Assembly: GCF_009753675.1 (NCBI RefSeq)
Contig: NZ_WQLV01000001.1
Coordinates: forward strand, 434,001 to 498,000
Reading direction: 5' to 3'
From: Parasedimentitalea huanghaiensis
GTDB lineage: Bacteria > Pseudomonadota > Alphaproteobacteria > Rhodobacterales > Rhodobacteraceae
Length of the DNA: 64,000 nt
Shown: piece after piece, positions 1 to 8,113 of the stretch
Layout: every line of letters begins with the position of its first letter
Numbering within the stretch: position 1 is the first letter of the stretch
Notes under the pieces: generated by a model
Databases searched by the model: none
The model's input: the letters and a program-made list of their open reading frames with translations, nothing else
Told to the model about the DNA's origin: nothing
Program-made: the position numbers and the translations under genes

Positions 1-893
1 AAAGTCGTGCCCGGTCCTGTGACAATAAAGAGATCGGGAGCAAATTCCTGAGCAGCAGCCCGAACTGCAAGGGTGAAATTGTAGGGTTGCACAACTTGTT
101 GTCCTAAAGTGTAATCCCACAAAGCCTGCGTATTACAGGCCCCTGGCCACCACGTATGGCCACGTCCATCAATCAACGCAACATTAGGCTGACCAAACAT
201 GCTTTCTGGCAGTAGTTGACGACCTAATTCTGCAACGGGGTTCTGCAGATGTGTATGAAACGCTGCATGATTTGGCAGTCGCATTGGAAACCGCTCCTGC
301 AGGACAGGTACAGACTGTTCAAAACCTTGCAATCCGGCCTCATTACCGGCCAAGACCAACATGCCCCCCAAATCAATTGATAGCAAAAGGGTCCGTCCAT
401 TTTCTCTATTAATTCTTGCTATTAGAGCCAGTAGCTCATTCTTCATTTGTGGTTGAGGTAGCCAGTTTTCGTCCACAATTGGATAAACCAACTGCCCCCC
501 AATAAGGTGCTGTTGCATCAGCGTGCCCATGGTATTCACCACATGGAATCCATCGTTTAAAGAAAGCGCACCAGCAACAGCTAGCGCGATGTACCATCCC
601 ATTGAGTTGCCAGTAACTGCCACAACTTCGATATCATCCGCTAATGATTGTGCATCAGCAACAGCACTTGCATAGATCAACGGCGAAGCGACATCACCTC
701 GTGAATATTTAGCCATTGAAAATTTGGCGGCACTGTCGATTTCGGTGACTGAATCCTGTCCTGCAAGACCTCGCAACTGGTCAAAACCCGTAAGTAGTTC
801 AGCCTTATCAGCGTGATAGCGATTGAGATAGCCCAGCTCAGTTTTGTTATATGTACCACGTCCGGGACAAATTAGAACTGCGGTACGTGTCAT
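1..893 (-). CDS. FabD-like acyltransferase (partial, 3' end outside window)
   Basis: At least 297 residues; the C-terminus lies beyond base 1. The fold follows malonyl-CoA:ACP transacylase: an N-terminal CPGRGTY loop, the nucleophile elbow GNSMG (Ser97), a His-containing NHAAFH segment (residues 209-213) and a GPGTT element near the end of the visible part. Two key residues differ from E. coli FabD: the oxyanion-hole Gln11 of PGQGSQ is Arg12, and the carboxylate-binding Arg117 (25 residues after the Ser) is Met122. The Ser, His and overall layout are intact, so it is probably an active acyltransferase, but perhaps not for malonyl-CoA. The start ATG at 893 overlaps the stop of the upstream E1 gene (ATGA), which implies translational coupling. 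It is unlikely to be the housekeeping FabD, given these substitutions and the lack of fab neighbours in view. Confidence 0.75.
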   Translation of the reverse strand, partial: MTRTAVLICPGRGTYNKTELGYLNRYHADKAELLTGFDQLRGLAGQDSVTEIDSAAKFSMAKYSRGDVASPLIYASAVADAQSLADDIEVVAVTGNSMGWYIALAVAGALSLNDGFHVVNTMGTLMQQHLIGGQLVYPIVDENWLPQPQMKNELLALIARINRENGRTLLLSIDLGGMLVLAGNEAGLQGFEQSVPVLQERFPMRLPNHAAFHTHLQNPVAELGRQLLPESMFGQPNVALIDGRGHTWWPGACNTQALWDYTLGQQVVQPYNFTLAVRAAAQEFAPDLFIVTGPGTT

Positions 894-3079
894 CGTACAT
901 CTCCGAGTAAATCAAGGGCTGCTTTGGTTATGCTTTCTTTTGACGGCAGGCTGGCAGCATAGGCTGGCCCCGTGGCAATGAAGCAATCACCGGCAGCATG
1001 GCGGGCCGTTTTTATCGCCGTATGTTCGGAAAACAATGTCATCAATGCCTCTGATTGGCTGCCTGTACTGCGGCATTCATCGACGATCAGAACGCGTTTA
1101 CACCCTTTTGCGGCTGCCAAAAGCGCCTCAGCAGGTAAAGGCGCGAGCCATCGCATATCAAGTATACGAACGTTGTATCCCTTAGCCTCCAACTCCACCC
1201 GTGCTTGGGTCGACAGGTACCGCCCATTTCCGTACGTGACGATAGCCAGATCATGGCCGTCGCCATGAATACCGACCTCTCCCAACACAATACTTTGGCC
1301 AACTGGAGGATAGGTTTGCATCCACCCCCCATCTTTGGCCGAATGCAGATCACGCATCGGATAAAGTGCGATCGGTTCTACGAACACCACGACCCGTTGT
1401 TCTTGTCGTGCCAGCCGAACGCATTCCCTCAACATCATCGCGGCCTCGGCCCCATCGGAAGGACAAGCAATAACTAGCCCCGGAATATCGCGTAGAACCG
1501 CCAGCGAATTGTCATTGTGAAAATGGCCGCCGAAGCCCTTTTGATAGCCCAGTCCAGCAATCCGAAGCACCATAGGATTTGTAAACTGACCGTCCGAGAA
1601 AAATGGTAAAGTAGCTGCTTCGCCCCGAATTTGGTCCTCAGCATTGTGAAGGTATGCTAAAAATTGGATTTCTGGGATTGGAACAAAACCATTGTGCCCC
1701 ATTCCTATAGCTAACCCAAGAATGGACTGTTCATCCAAAAGCGTATCGATAACACGGTCCGGGCCAAACCTGTTGTGCAGTTTCTGAGTGACCCCATAAA
1801 CGCCACCTTTACGGCCAACGTCTTCCCCCATCATCACCACGTCAGGGTGCTCCAACATGAGATCGGTAAGCGCCCAATTAATCAATCGGCTCATTGGCTG
1901 CGGATCAGCAAGTGCTTTCAAATCGGTGCCAAAGACAGCCGCACGCATGTCATTACTTGGACCGTTAATTGTTTTGCAAGAGCGTACTGGTGGGACTAAA
2001 CTACGCGCCACCTCCGAAGCTGTTTTCAAATGTGGTCGCTCGACAACTTCTGCGGCAATGCGCTCCACACGCGCAAGTGTTTCCTGATAAATTTTTAGTG
2101 AAAGTTGTGGCGATAACGAATTGGAATCGCGTAATAAACGGACCGAGTGCAACAGAGGATCATTTGCCTCATCCGCCTCCACTTCAGCTTTGCTAAGATA
2201 CGTTGTCGGCACGTCTGCCCCCGCATGTCCATAGAGCCGAACGGTGCTAAGATGCAAAAAGGCGGGTTTACGATGACAACGTACATAGTCAGCAGCTTGG
2301 GCCGCGACGCAATGTGTTTCAAATAAATCAAGGCCGTTCGCCTTAAAGTATTTGATACCAGGACGGTGCGCCATCGAGGCTTCTATCCAGCCCATCGGGG
2401 TTTTGGTGGATATCCCAATCCCATTATCTTCACAGACAAATAGTAGCGGCAGCGGCACCGACTGTACAGATGTCCAGCCAGCTGTATTGATTGCCCCTTG
2501 AGCAGTAGAGTGGTTGGCAGATGCATCACCGAAAGAGCACATAATAATTGAATCGTCCGGCAGTTTCTGATGCTCGGGAGGATGACGACGCGCAGTCCCA
2601 ATTGAGTAGGCTACGCCCAAGGCTTTGGGAAGATGGCTGGCAATGGTTGACGTTTGCGGCGGGATCATAAGGTCTTTTGAACCCAACACCTTGTGACGCC
2701 CGCCTGATGTGGGATCATCGCTGGAACAGGCAAAGGAAAGCAACATATCCCATGCGATAGTTTGACCGGGAACCTGCCCCGCGCGGGCGACCTGAAATGC
2801 GGCGTCGCGATAATGAAGAAACGCCATATCGCTGGGGCGTAAGGCATGTGCCACCGCCGCCATACCCTCATGGCCGCTAGATCCAATCGTATAGAACCCC
2901 TGCCCGTTTTTCTGCATTTTCCGACTGGTTAAGTCCAGCGCCCGACTAACACATTGCGCGCGGTAAATAGCGACTGCTTCAGGGGCTGTCAGTGAAGCCG
3001 ATGGTGGATGACCTTCGGGTAAATCATTTGCCCCCACCCGGTGGCGAAAACTACTATCAACAATCTGAGCGCGATCCAT
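890..3079 (-). CDS. Fused alpha/beta 2-oxoacid dehydrogenase E1 (TPP-dependent)
   Basis: 729 residues, a fusion of the two E1 subunits that are separate in most branched-chain 2-oxoacid or acetoin dehydrogenases. Residues about 30-370 are the alpha part, with a TPP/Mg motif GDASANHS near residue 182 (usual form GDGA..EG). Residues about 395-725 are the beta part, starting MSRLINWALTDLM, with GEDVGRKGG, the LDEQSILGLAIGMG segment and a C-terminal transketolase-like domain (VLIVDECRSTGSQSE). The expected reaction is decarboxylation of a 2-oxoacid with transfer of the acyl group to a lipoyl carrier. No E2 or E3 gene is visible, so the acceptor is unknown. The ATG at 3079 has a good GAGGA ribosome site. 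It is followed directly by the FabD-like gene, so the pair may supply and transfer an unusual acyl group. The substrate cannot be read from the sequence. Confidence 0.8.
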   Translation of the reverse strand: MDRAQIVDSSFRHRVGANDLPEGHPPSASLTAPEAVAIYRAQCVSRALDLTSRKMQKNGQGFYTIGSSGHEGMAAVAHALRPSDMAFLHYRDAAFQVARAGQVPGQTIAWDMLLSFACSSDDPTSGGRHKVLGSKDLMIPPQTSTIASHLPKALGVAYSIGTARRHPPEHQKLPDDSIIMCSFGDASANHSTAQGAINTAGWTSVQSVPLPLLFVCEDNGIGISTKTPMGWIEASMAHRPGIKYFKANGLDLFETHCVAAQAADYVRCHRKPAFLHLSTVRLYGHAGADVPTTYLSKAEVEADEANDPLLHSVRLLRDSNSLSPQLSLKIYQETLARVERIAAEVVERPHLKTASEVARSLVPPVRSCKTINGPSNDMRAAVFGTDLKALADPQPMSRLINWALTDLMLEHPDVVMMGEDVGRKGGVYGVTQKLHNRFGPDRVIDTLLDEQSILGLAIGMGHNGFVPIPEIQFLAYLHNAEDQIRGEAATLPFFSDGQFTNPMVLRIAGLGYQKGFGGHFHNDNSLAVLRDIPGLVIACPSDGAEAAMMLRECVRLARQEQRVVVFVEPIALYPMRDLHSAKDGGWMQTYPPVGQSIVLGEVGIHGDGHDLAIVTYGNGRYLSTQARVELEAKGYNVRILDMRWLAPLPAEALLAAAKGCKRVLIVDECRSTGSQSEALMTLFSEHTAIKTARHAAGDCFIATGPAYAASLPSKESITKAALDLLGDVR

Positions 3080-3214
3080 TTGAAATCCTCAATTCGGGTC
3101 AACTCCGCTACTGCGTATCGGTCAACCTAGGCCGAAAATCCAATGAAATAAAATCGTGAAAGTATGAGTAAAGCGAATAACAGCGAGTCACCAAACAAGC
3201 TCGCCCAGGCCGAC

Positions 3215-3244
3215 AAAAAAGGCCGGCCAAAAGCATGACCGGCC
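3215..3244 (-). terminator. Rho-independent terminator after the C1 operon
   Basis: On the minus strand a GC-rich hairpin (GGCCGG/CCGGCC core, extended by two further pairs after one mismatch) is followed by six T. It lies 23 bases past the stop of the corrinoid methyltransferase gene and separates that operon from the E1 gene downstream. Confidence 0.8.
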
Positions 3245-3267
3245 AAATTCATGTTTGCATTCCCATG

Positions 3268-4320
3268 TTACCCGCGACGGCGACGCCCACCGCCACGACG
3301 GCCACGCCCCTCGCCTTCGGCTTCTGGAGCTTTGTTAGATCTGATCCACTCTCCACCATGTGGATCATTGTTGGTCAGGAAGTTGGCGGCACGTATCGCC
3401 TCCATTTCGCTTCCTGAACGTGCTTTGGTCGACCCAAGGCCAAACATGGTAACAAAAGCTTCGTCTTCCATGCCTTCAGGTAGGATGATGCCAGCAGCTT
3501 CTACAATTGCCTTTTTCTCAGCAATCTTCTTCTGTGTAACAGGCAAGGCAACAGGGTTCATAATGGCACTGGTCATGCCCGCCCCCATGGCCATCGGCAA
3601 AAAGGCATTGTTGATACCATGCCGATTAGGCAGACCAAACGAGATGTTTGATGCGCCACATGTGGTATTTACGCCGAGCTCTTCACGTAGTCGACGCACC
3701 AATGCAAATACCTGCAGGCCAGCGGTTCCCATTGCGCCAATCGGCATAACCAATGGGTCAACGACGATGTCATGTGCTGGGATACCAAAGTCAGCGGCGC
3801 GTTCGACGATCTTTTTGGCTACTGCAAAACGAACGTCGGGATCTTCGGAAATACCTGTATCATCGTTAGAGATTGCTACCACCGGAACATTGTATTTTTT
3901 GACAAGTGGTAGCACCAATTCCAACCGATCTTCTTCACCGGTGACTGAGTTAAGAAGTGGTCGCCCCTCAGCAGCTGCAAGTCCAGCCTCAAGCGCACCT
4001 GGAACGGAACTATCAATACACAATGGTATATCGACCAAGCCCTGAACCATATTAACGATCTTAGCCATAAGCGGTGGCTCAGTCTCGTTTGGGTTTGGGT
4101 TCGAGTTGTAGACAACGCCAGCGTTGATATCCAGAATGTTAGCACCGGCCAAAACCTGTGCCAAAGCGTCTTTCTCAACAGTTGAAAAATCCCCCGCTTC
4201 CAACTCGGCCGCCAATTTTTTTCGCCCCGTGGGGTTGATACGTTCACCAATGACGCAGAACGGCTCATCAAAGCCCAGCGTTGCGGTTTTTGTTTTTGAT
4301 TCTACGACGGTACGGGTCAT
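3268..4320 (-). CDS. Methyltetrahydrofolate:corrinoid methyltransferase (pterin-binding domain protein)
   Basis: 350 residues. This is a stand-alone pterin-binding (DHPS-like TIM barrel) protein of the MtrH/AcsE/MetH-middle-domain family. It has the opening motif VIGERINPTGRKKL (residues 22-35), GANILDINAG, IDSSVPGALEAGL and the late GASNISFGLPNR. It should move the methyl group of 5-methyl-THF to a corrinoid protein. In MetH this is an internal domain. As a separate protein beside MetF it fits a split methionine synthase or corrinoid methyl shuttle, a layout known in Rhodobacterales; partner modules are not in the window. ATG at 4320 with AAGGATC upstream; MetF ends 9 bases before it. The last 15 or so residues are an unusual Gly/Arg tail (GRGRRGGGRRRRG), preceded by an acidic linker. 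Confidence 0.85.
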   Translation of the reverse strand: MTRTVVESKTKTATLGFDEPFCVIGERINPTGRKKLAAELEAGDFSTVEKDALAQVLAGANILDINAGVVYNSNPNPNETEPPLMAKIVNMVQGLVDIPLCIDSSVPGALEAGLAAAEGRPLLNSVTGEEDRLELVLPLVKKYNVPVVAISNDDTGISEDPDVRFAVAKKIVERAADFGIPAHDIVVDPLVMPIGAMGTAGLQVFALVRRLREELGVNTTCGASNISFGLPNRHGINNAFLPMAMGAGMTSAIMNPVALPVTQKKIAEKKAIVEAAGIILPEGMEDEAFVTMFGLGSTKARSGSEMEAIRAANFLTNNDPHGGEWIRSNKAPEAEGEGRGRRGGGRRRRG

Positions 4321-4329
4321 TATTGATCC

Positions 4330-5256
4330 TTAGGAGTTGACCGGCTTCGCCGAAGCGCCGCCATTGTTGATCGCCCAATTGGCATTGGTTTTGATCCCGC
4401 CCAACGGGAAGAAATGCACATTGGTGATGTTGAAATCTGGGTTTGCAGCTTTGTGCGCCGCCAACTTAGTAATCACATCTGTTGGTTCATATGGCAGCAG
4501 CAACTTGGTTACATCCATTGCACGTTTCTGGAGTACCTTCAACGAAGGTCCGACACCACAGGCAATGGCAAATTTAATCAACGTCTGAAGCTTGGCCGGT
4601 CCAGCAATACCAATATGGATAGGGATATCAATGCCTGCATCACTTAACGCATCAGCCCATTCAATAATTGGATCGGCCTCAAATGCAAACTGCGTTGCAA
4701 GCGCCATTTTAGCGTCGGTTCGTTCAGAGAACTTCTGTTTCCATTTAAGAGCTTCTACGACGTTCTTGTCAGATCCATCGGGATCGATATCCCGATTTCC
4801 CTCTGGGTGACCCGCAACATGCAAGCTTCTAAATCCGGCCTTATCGAACAGCCCAGTTTCCAGCAATTGCATCGAGCTTTCAAAATCTCCATGTGGATCT
4901 TTGACGCCACCAGCAAGCAACAGGGCTTGTTTGACGTCTGCTTCACCCTGGTACCGTGCGATCCAGTCAGCAAGCATCGCATGATCTTGAATGATACGGG
5001 CCGGAAAATGAGGCATCACAGGGAAACCCTGATCATTCAATTTCTTGGCTGTCGCAATCATGTCTTCAATTGGGGTGCCTTCGATATGGGCGACATAGAC
5101 TCGGGTGTCTTCGGGCAACAGATCGCGAAAATCCTCGATCTTAGATGCGGTGCGCGGCATCACCTCAATCGAATACCCCTGCAAAAATGCTTCAACCTGA
5201 GGGTTGACGGGCTGAACACCAGCGGCGTCACGTTTTTTAAAGTTCAACAAAGCCAT
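4330..5256 (-). CDS. metF: 5,10-methylenetetrahydrofolate reductase
   Basis: 308 residues; cytosolic flavoprotein that reduces methylene-THF to methyl-THF. The TIM-barrel pattern of the family is visible: SIEVMPRT near the start, VYVAHIEG, FPVMPHFPAR, LLLAGG followed by GDFESSMQLLETG, ATQFAFEADPIIEWADAL and IPIHIGIAGPAK. ATG at 5256 is preferred over in-frame codons further upstream because GGGAGG sits 6 bases before it. The gene lies between the small PF13769-like gene (gap 26 bases) and the corrinoid methyltransferase (gap 9 bases). Making and using methyl-THF in one operon supports a role in methionine synthesis or another corrinoid methyl transfer. The sequence departs from enterobacterial MetF, as expected for the alphaproteobacterial type. 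Confidence 0.85.
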   Translation of the reverse strand: MALLNFKKRDAAGVQPVNPQVEAFLQGYSIEVMPRTASKIEDFRDLLPEDTRVYVAHIEGTPIEDMIATAKKLNDQGFPVMPHFPARIIQDHAMLADWIARYQGEADVKQALLLAGGVKDPHGDFESSMQLLETGLFDKAGFRSLHVAGHPEGNRDIDPDGSDKNVVEALKWKQKFSERTDAKMALATQFAFEADPIIEWADALSDAGIDIPIHIGIAGPAKLQTLIKFAIACGVGPSLKVLQKRAMDVTKLLLPYEPTDVITKLAAHKAANPDFNITNVHFFPLGGIKTNANWAINNGGASAKPVNS

Positions 5257-5282
5257 CACGGCCTCCCATAGTCGTGTCGAGC

Positions 5283-5579
5283 CTAGGCCCATCCGTCGTT
5301 CTGAATCAGCGTCTTAAGAAGATCCTGATCATATTCAGCCTCGAGCCGTTCGGCTTCGGAAACAACAATTTCGGCTGCATCACCTTCTACAGTATAGGAG
5401 GCCGCTTTGCGCCATTCTGCCAGGTAGGCATCGGCGTCTTTTGCGTTCACCTTCATGGCTGCGCGGTCGATCGCTTGCTCGAACCGTTCCTCCAATTGGC
5501 GCTTAGAGCCACGACGACCCTTTCCGACAATAACCTGCGCCGGAATATCGCGCCAGTAAACGATGGTGACCTCAGGCAT
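5283..5579 (-). CDS. Small protein of the 'virulence factor' family (PF13769-like)
   Basis: 98 residues, soluble, no signal peptide. It begins MPEVTIVYWRDIPAQVIVGK and ends in an acidic helix, and matches the small domain annotated as 'virulence factor' that accompanies folate/corrinoid methyl-transfer genes in Rhodobacterales. The name is historical and no virulence role is implied. It is the first gene of the C1 operon; the ATG at 5579 has a strong GGAAGGAAGC site. Its position ahead of metF suggests a part in the methyl-transfer system, but the biochemical role is unknown. The family call is from memory of the motif and would need a profile search. Confidence 0.65.
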   Translation of the reverse strand: MPEVTIVYWRDIPAQVIVGKGRRGSKRQLEERFEQAIDRAAMKVNAKDADAYLAEWRKAASYTVEGDAAEIVVSEAERLEAEYDQDLLKTLIQNDGWA

Positions 5580-5868
5580 TGCTGCTTCCTTCCAGATAGC
5601 TCTGATACCTTTGGTTTAGTGCGCCTATGGGAAGCGCGTAGGTCGAATTTCGACAAACCGGGGGTTCTGAGCGACGTTTTCAATATCAGGAAATTACAAT
5701 TTTGCTTCGTTGAAGGCTACAACCCCGCACCCTCATAATTTTCATCTGCTTTATGAATTTGACGGGAGCGAGTTCAAGCAGATGTCAGACAGAGCGTCAC
5801 AGCGTCTTGCGTGTGCCTGCCTGCGCACCTATTGTCGGATGTAACACGATAATCGGAGGGCGTGACTC

Positions 5869-6981
5869 ATGGCGCCCAAGCGTTCTAATGGTACGGGCGC
5901 GTTCCCCAAGGCGGTAGAGCCACCTGTGCCAGCCCGACCCAATCCTGATGCGCTGTATGCAGCGTTGGATCTGGGTACAAATAGCTGCCGGATGCTGATT
6001 GCCCAACCCAAGGGCAGCGGCTTTCATGTAGTGGACAGTTTCTCCAAATCGGTGCAGCTCGGCACCGGGTTGGAGCGGACCGGGCGATTGTCACGGTCTT
6101 CAATGGCGCGTACCGTTCAAGCGCTGCGCATCTGCCAACAGAAACTGAAACGAAACCGCGTCACCCACATGCGGCTGGTTGCCACAGAAGCCTGCCGCCG
6201 GGCTAAAAACTCGCGAGAGTTCATTCGTCAAGTTCGGCGCGAGACCGGGCTGACATTGGAAATCATTCAGCCCGAAGAAGAAGCACGACTCGCTGTTATC
6301 TCTTGCGCACCACTGGTTTCGACCCAAACGGAACAGTTGTTGGTGGTTGATATTGGTGGCGGGTCAACCGAATTAGTGTGGATTGATATTTCATCGGTTC
6401 CTCGTCGCGACCGGTCTGCTGCCATTATGCGCCTACACAATGGGTTCCGGACAACCGACAGCCTGTTCCCTGCGGCCAAAGTTGTTGACTGGATCTCGGT
6501 TCCGCTAGGTGTGGCCACCCTTCGAGATCAGTTTAACGATGTAGAAGACGACGGCGCGCGCTTTGCGCTGATGAGCTGGTTTTTCGAGGAAAATCTGGCT
6601 GATTTTGCTCCTTATAAGGATGTGCAAGCTCGGGCTGGGTTTCAAATTGTGGGTACGTCTGGCACAGTTACAACTGTTGCCGCCTCACATCTCGGGCTAA
6701 AACGATACGACCGCACCAAGGTAGACGGATTGCGGATGACCAGTGACCAGATTGACAAAGTTATCCGGGGCTACCTGGATCTAGGACCCACAGGACGACG
6801 TCAGGATCCACGCATTGGCGAAGACCGACAGGCCCTAATCATGTCTGGGTCAGCCATCCTGCAAGCCTTGTTGCGGTGCTGGCCAACTGATCGTCTGTCT
6901 GTTGCGGACCGCGGCTTACGAGAAGGTTTACTTTATGCCCAGATGAGCGCGGCAGGTGTTCTGGACGATGGTCCGTTTTAA
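5869..6981 (+). CDS. ppx: Ppx/GppA-type exopolyphosphatase / pppGpp phosphohydrolase
   Basis: 370 residues of the ASKHA phosphatase fold. Phosphate-binding loop 1 is ALDLGTNSCRMLI (residues 27-39), a second loop is VVDIGGGSTELVW near residue 160, and the conserved GTSGTVTTVAA segment lies near residue 265. The enzyme hydrolyses terminal phosphate of polyphosphate and/or pppGpp. Length fits the short alphaproteobacterial form without a C-terminal HD domain. ATG at 5869 has GGAGGG 9 bases upstream. In related bacteria the gene commonly precedes rlmE directly; here an HxlR regulator lies between them. It is divergent from the C1 operon. Confidence 0.85.
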   Translation: MAPKRSNGTGAFPKAVEPPVPARPNPDALYAALDLGTNSCRMLIAQPKGSGFHVVDSFSKSVQLGTGLERTGRLSRSSMARTVQALRICQQKLKRNRVTHMRLVATEACRRAKNSREFIRQVRRETGLTLEIIQPEEEARLAVISCAPLVSTQTEQLLVVDIGGGSTELVWIDISSVPRRDRSAAIMRLHNGFRTTDSLFPAAKVVDWISVPLGVATLRDQFNDVEDDGARFALMSWFFEENLADFAPYKDVQARAGFQIVGTSGTVTTVAASHLGLKRYDRTKVDGLRMTSDQIDKVIRGYLDLGPTGRRQDPRIGEDRQALIMSGSAILQALLRCWPTDRLSVADRGLREGLLYAQMSAAGVLDDGPF

Positions 6982-7303
6982 GATTTCAACGCTTCGAATT
7001 CGTAGATATCGCTTCCACACCACGACAAATTTTGTTTCGAATTCAAATGCATATGGTCAAGTACTTTGAGTCATATGGCTCCGTAAGTACAGTCAAATAG
7101 CTTTGATTGCAGGCTCTATCCTCGTATCGCGTCTTACCAGCCATTCCAATTATCATCGTTCCGCCCTCTCCATTTCTGCGCAAAACTCGCTGCACACTTA
7201 GCCCACACACTCCTGAAAAATTACAACGTCAACGATACGAAGCTCTAAGCCCAAAAGAGAGCACAAGAGTGGTGACTTTTTCGGCGCTTTGCTTTAAAAA
7301 CCT
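6982..7303 (+). other. Intergenic region before the HxlR gene
   Basis: About 320 bases without a convincing gene. It is AT-richer than its flanks and carries two copies of TTCGAATTC about 40 bases apart and two CATATG hexamers 23 bases apart. No terminator with a clear T-tract was found after ppx. It separates ppx from the regulator and may be part of an insertion between ppx and rlmE. Confidence 0.4.
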
Positions 7304-7336
7304 AACTACCCGCTCTATTTTATAAAGCGGGTAGTT
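7304..7336 (+). promoter_or_regulatory. Perfect inverted repeat, likely HxlR operator
   Basis: AACTACCCGCT (7304-7314) is repeated in perfect inverse as AGCGGGTAGTT (7326-7336), with an AT-rich 11-base spacer. The two arms are offset by 22 bases, two helical turns. The spacer holds a -10-like TATTTT/TTTATA and the right arm ends 15 bases before the ATG of the HxlR gene. ACTA..TAGT half-sites are typical of HxlR-family operators, so autoregulation is likely. A simple hairpin is the alternative, but it lacks a T-tract. Confidence 0.65.
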
Positions 7337-7351
7337 TTGGGGGAATGCCGA

Positions 7352-8014
7352 ATGGCAAAAGCTCGGACTTATAAATTAGGTTGCCCAATTGCCCGCGCAT
7401 TGGACCGCGTTGGCGATCGATGGACTTTACTAATTTTGCGCGACCTCCACGCTGGCCCAGGACGGTTTACAGAACTACAAAAGGGGTTAACTGGAATTGC
7501 TGCGAACCTGTTGACCGACCGCCTGGCCAAAATGACAAGCGATGGTCTGATCGAAAAAAATCGAGAAAAGCATGGTGCAGTTCTGTATCAACTTACTCAA
7601 ACCGGAAGGCGCACAAGCAGCCTATTGTTTGAGCTAGCGCAGTTTGGCAGGCAGTTTCCGCCGCAAGGTGAGGTCTCTCGCCCCGGCAATCTACGAACAC
7701 TTGCTGTCACGTTAAGCACCGCCTGTCAGCGCGCGGTCACTACAAATACTCACTTAGAAGTATCCATATTGGTTGATGGAGAAGTTTTTTTGCTCATCGC
7801 CAGATCGGGTCAAGCAACATTGACTTACCAAGCAGCGATGAACGCTGACCTGGAGCTAAAAACTTCGTACGATGCGATGGTGGCTTTGACCGAAGGGAAG
7901 ATCACTTTTGAAAAATTTGCTGCTGAAGAATGTGAATTCATGGTTCACACTAAAGGCAAGGAATTCGAGTTTATGGCACTGATGACCGCAGCGCTTGAGC
8001 AATTGAAGGGTTAA
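7352..8014 (+). CDS. HxlR-family transcriptional regulator with C-terminal effector-like domain
   Basis: 220 residues. The N-terminal winged helix (residues 1-90) has the HxlR signature: CPIARALDRVGDRWTLLILRDL, RFTELQKGLTGIAANLLTDRL, then a wing ending in YQLTQTGR. Residues about 110-220 form an extra domain resembling the SCP2-like sterol-carrier/effector domain attached to some HxlR proteins. Classical HxlR regulators are only about 110-130 residues, so this is the long type and could bind a hydrophobic ligand. ATG at 7352 is chosen over TTG at 7337 because GGGGGA lies about 7 bases upstream of it. It sits 15 bases after a perfect palindrome and between ppx and rlmE, where it is not usually found. 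The target is unknown apart from probable self-regulation. Confidence 0.8.
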   Translation: MAKARTYKLGCPIARALDRVGDRWTLLILRDLHAGPGRFTELQKGLTGIAANLLTDRLAKMTSDGLIEKNREKHGAVLYQLTQTGRRTSSLLFELAQFGRQFPPQGEVSRPGNLRTLAVTLSTACQRAVTTNTHLEVSILVDGEVFLLIARSGQATLTYQAAMNADLELKTSYDAMVALTEGKITFEKFAAEECEFMVHTKGKEFEFMALMTAALEQLKG

Positions 8015-8113
8015 TGCCCCTTTTCCTTTGGCTCGTGTTACCCTAAATCGGCATGAAACACGCTGATGGTTCCAAGTTCTGAACCGACTGGCGGAATGAA
8101 ACGGATCTATGTG

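Noticed and set aside
3251-4045. 264-codon plus-strand open frame
   Set aside because: Lies fully opposite the well-supported corrinoid methyltransferase gene; its Ser/Arg/Pro-rich product is typical of an antisense shadow.
5580-5868. Possible SAM, SAH or cobalamin riboswitch upstream of the C1 operon
   Set aside because: Read on the minus strand, I could not match the conserved cores of these riboswitch classes.
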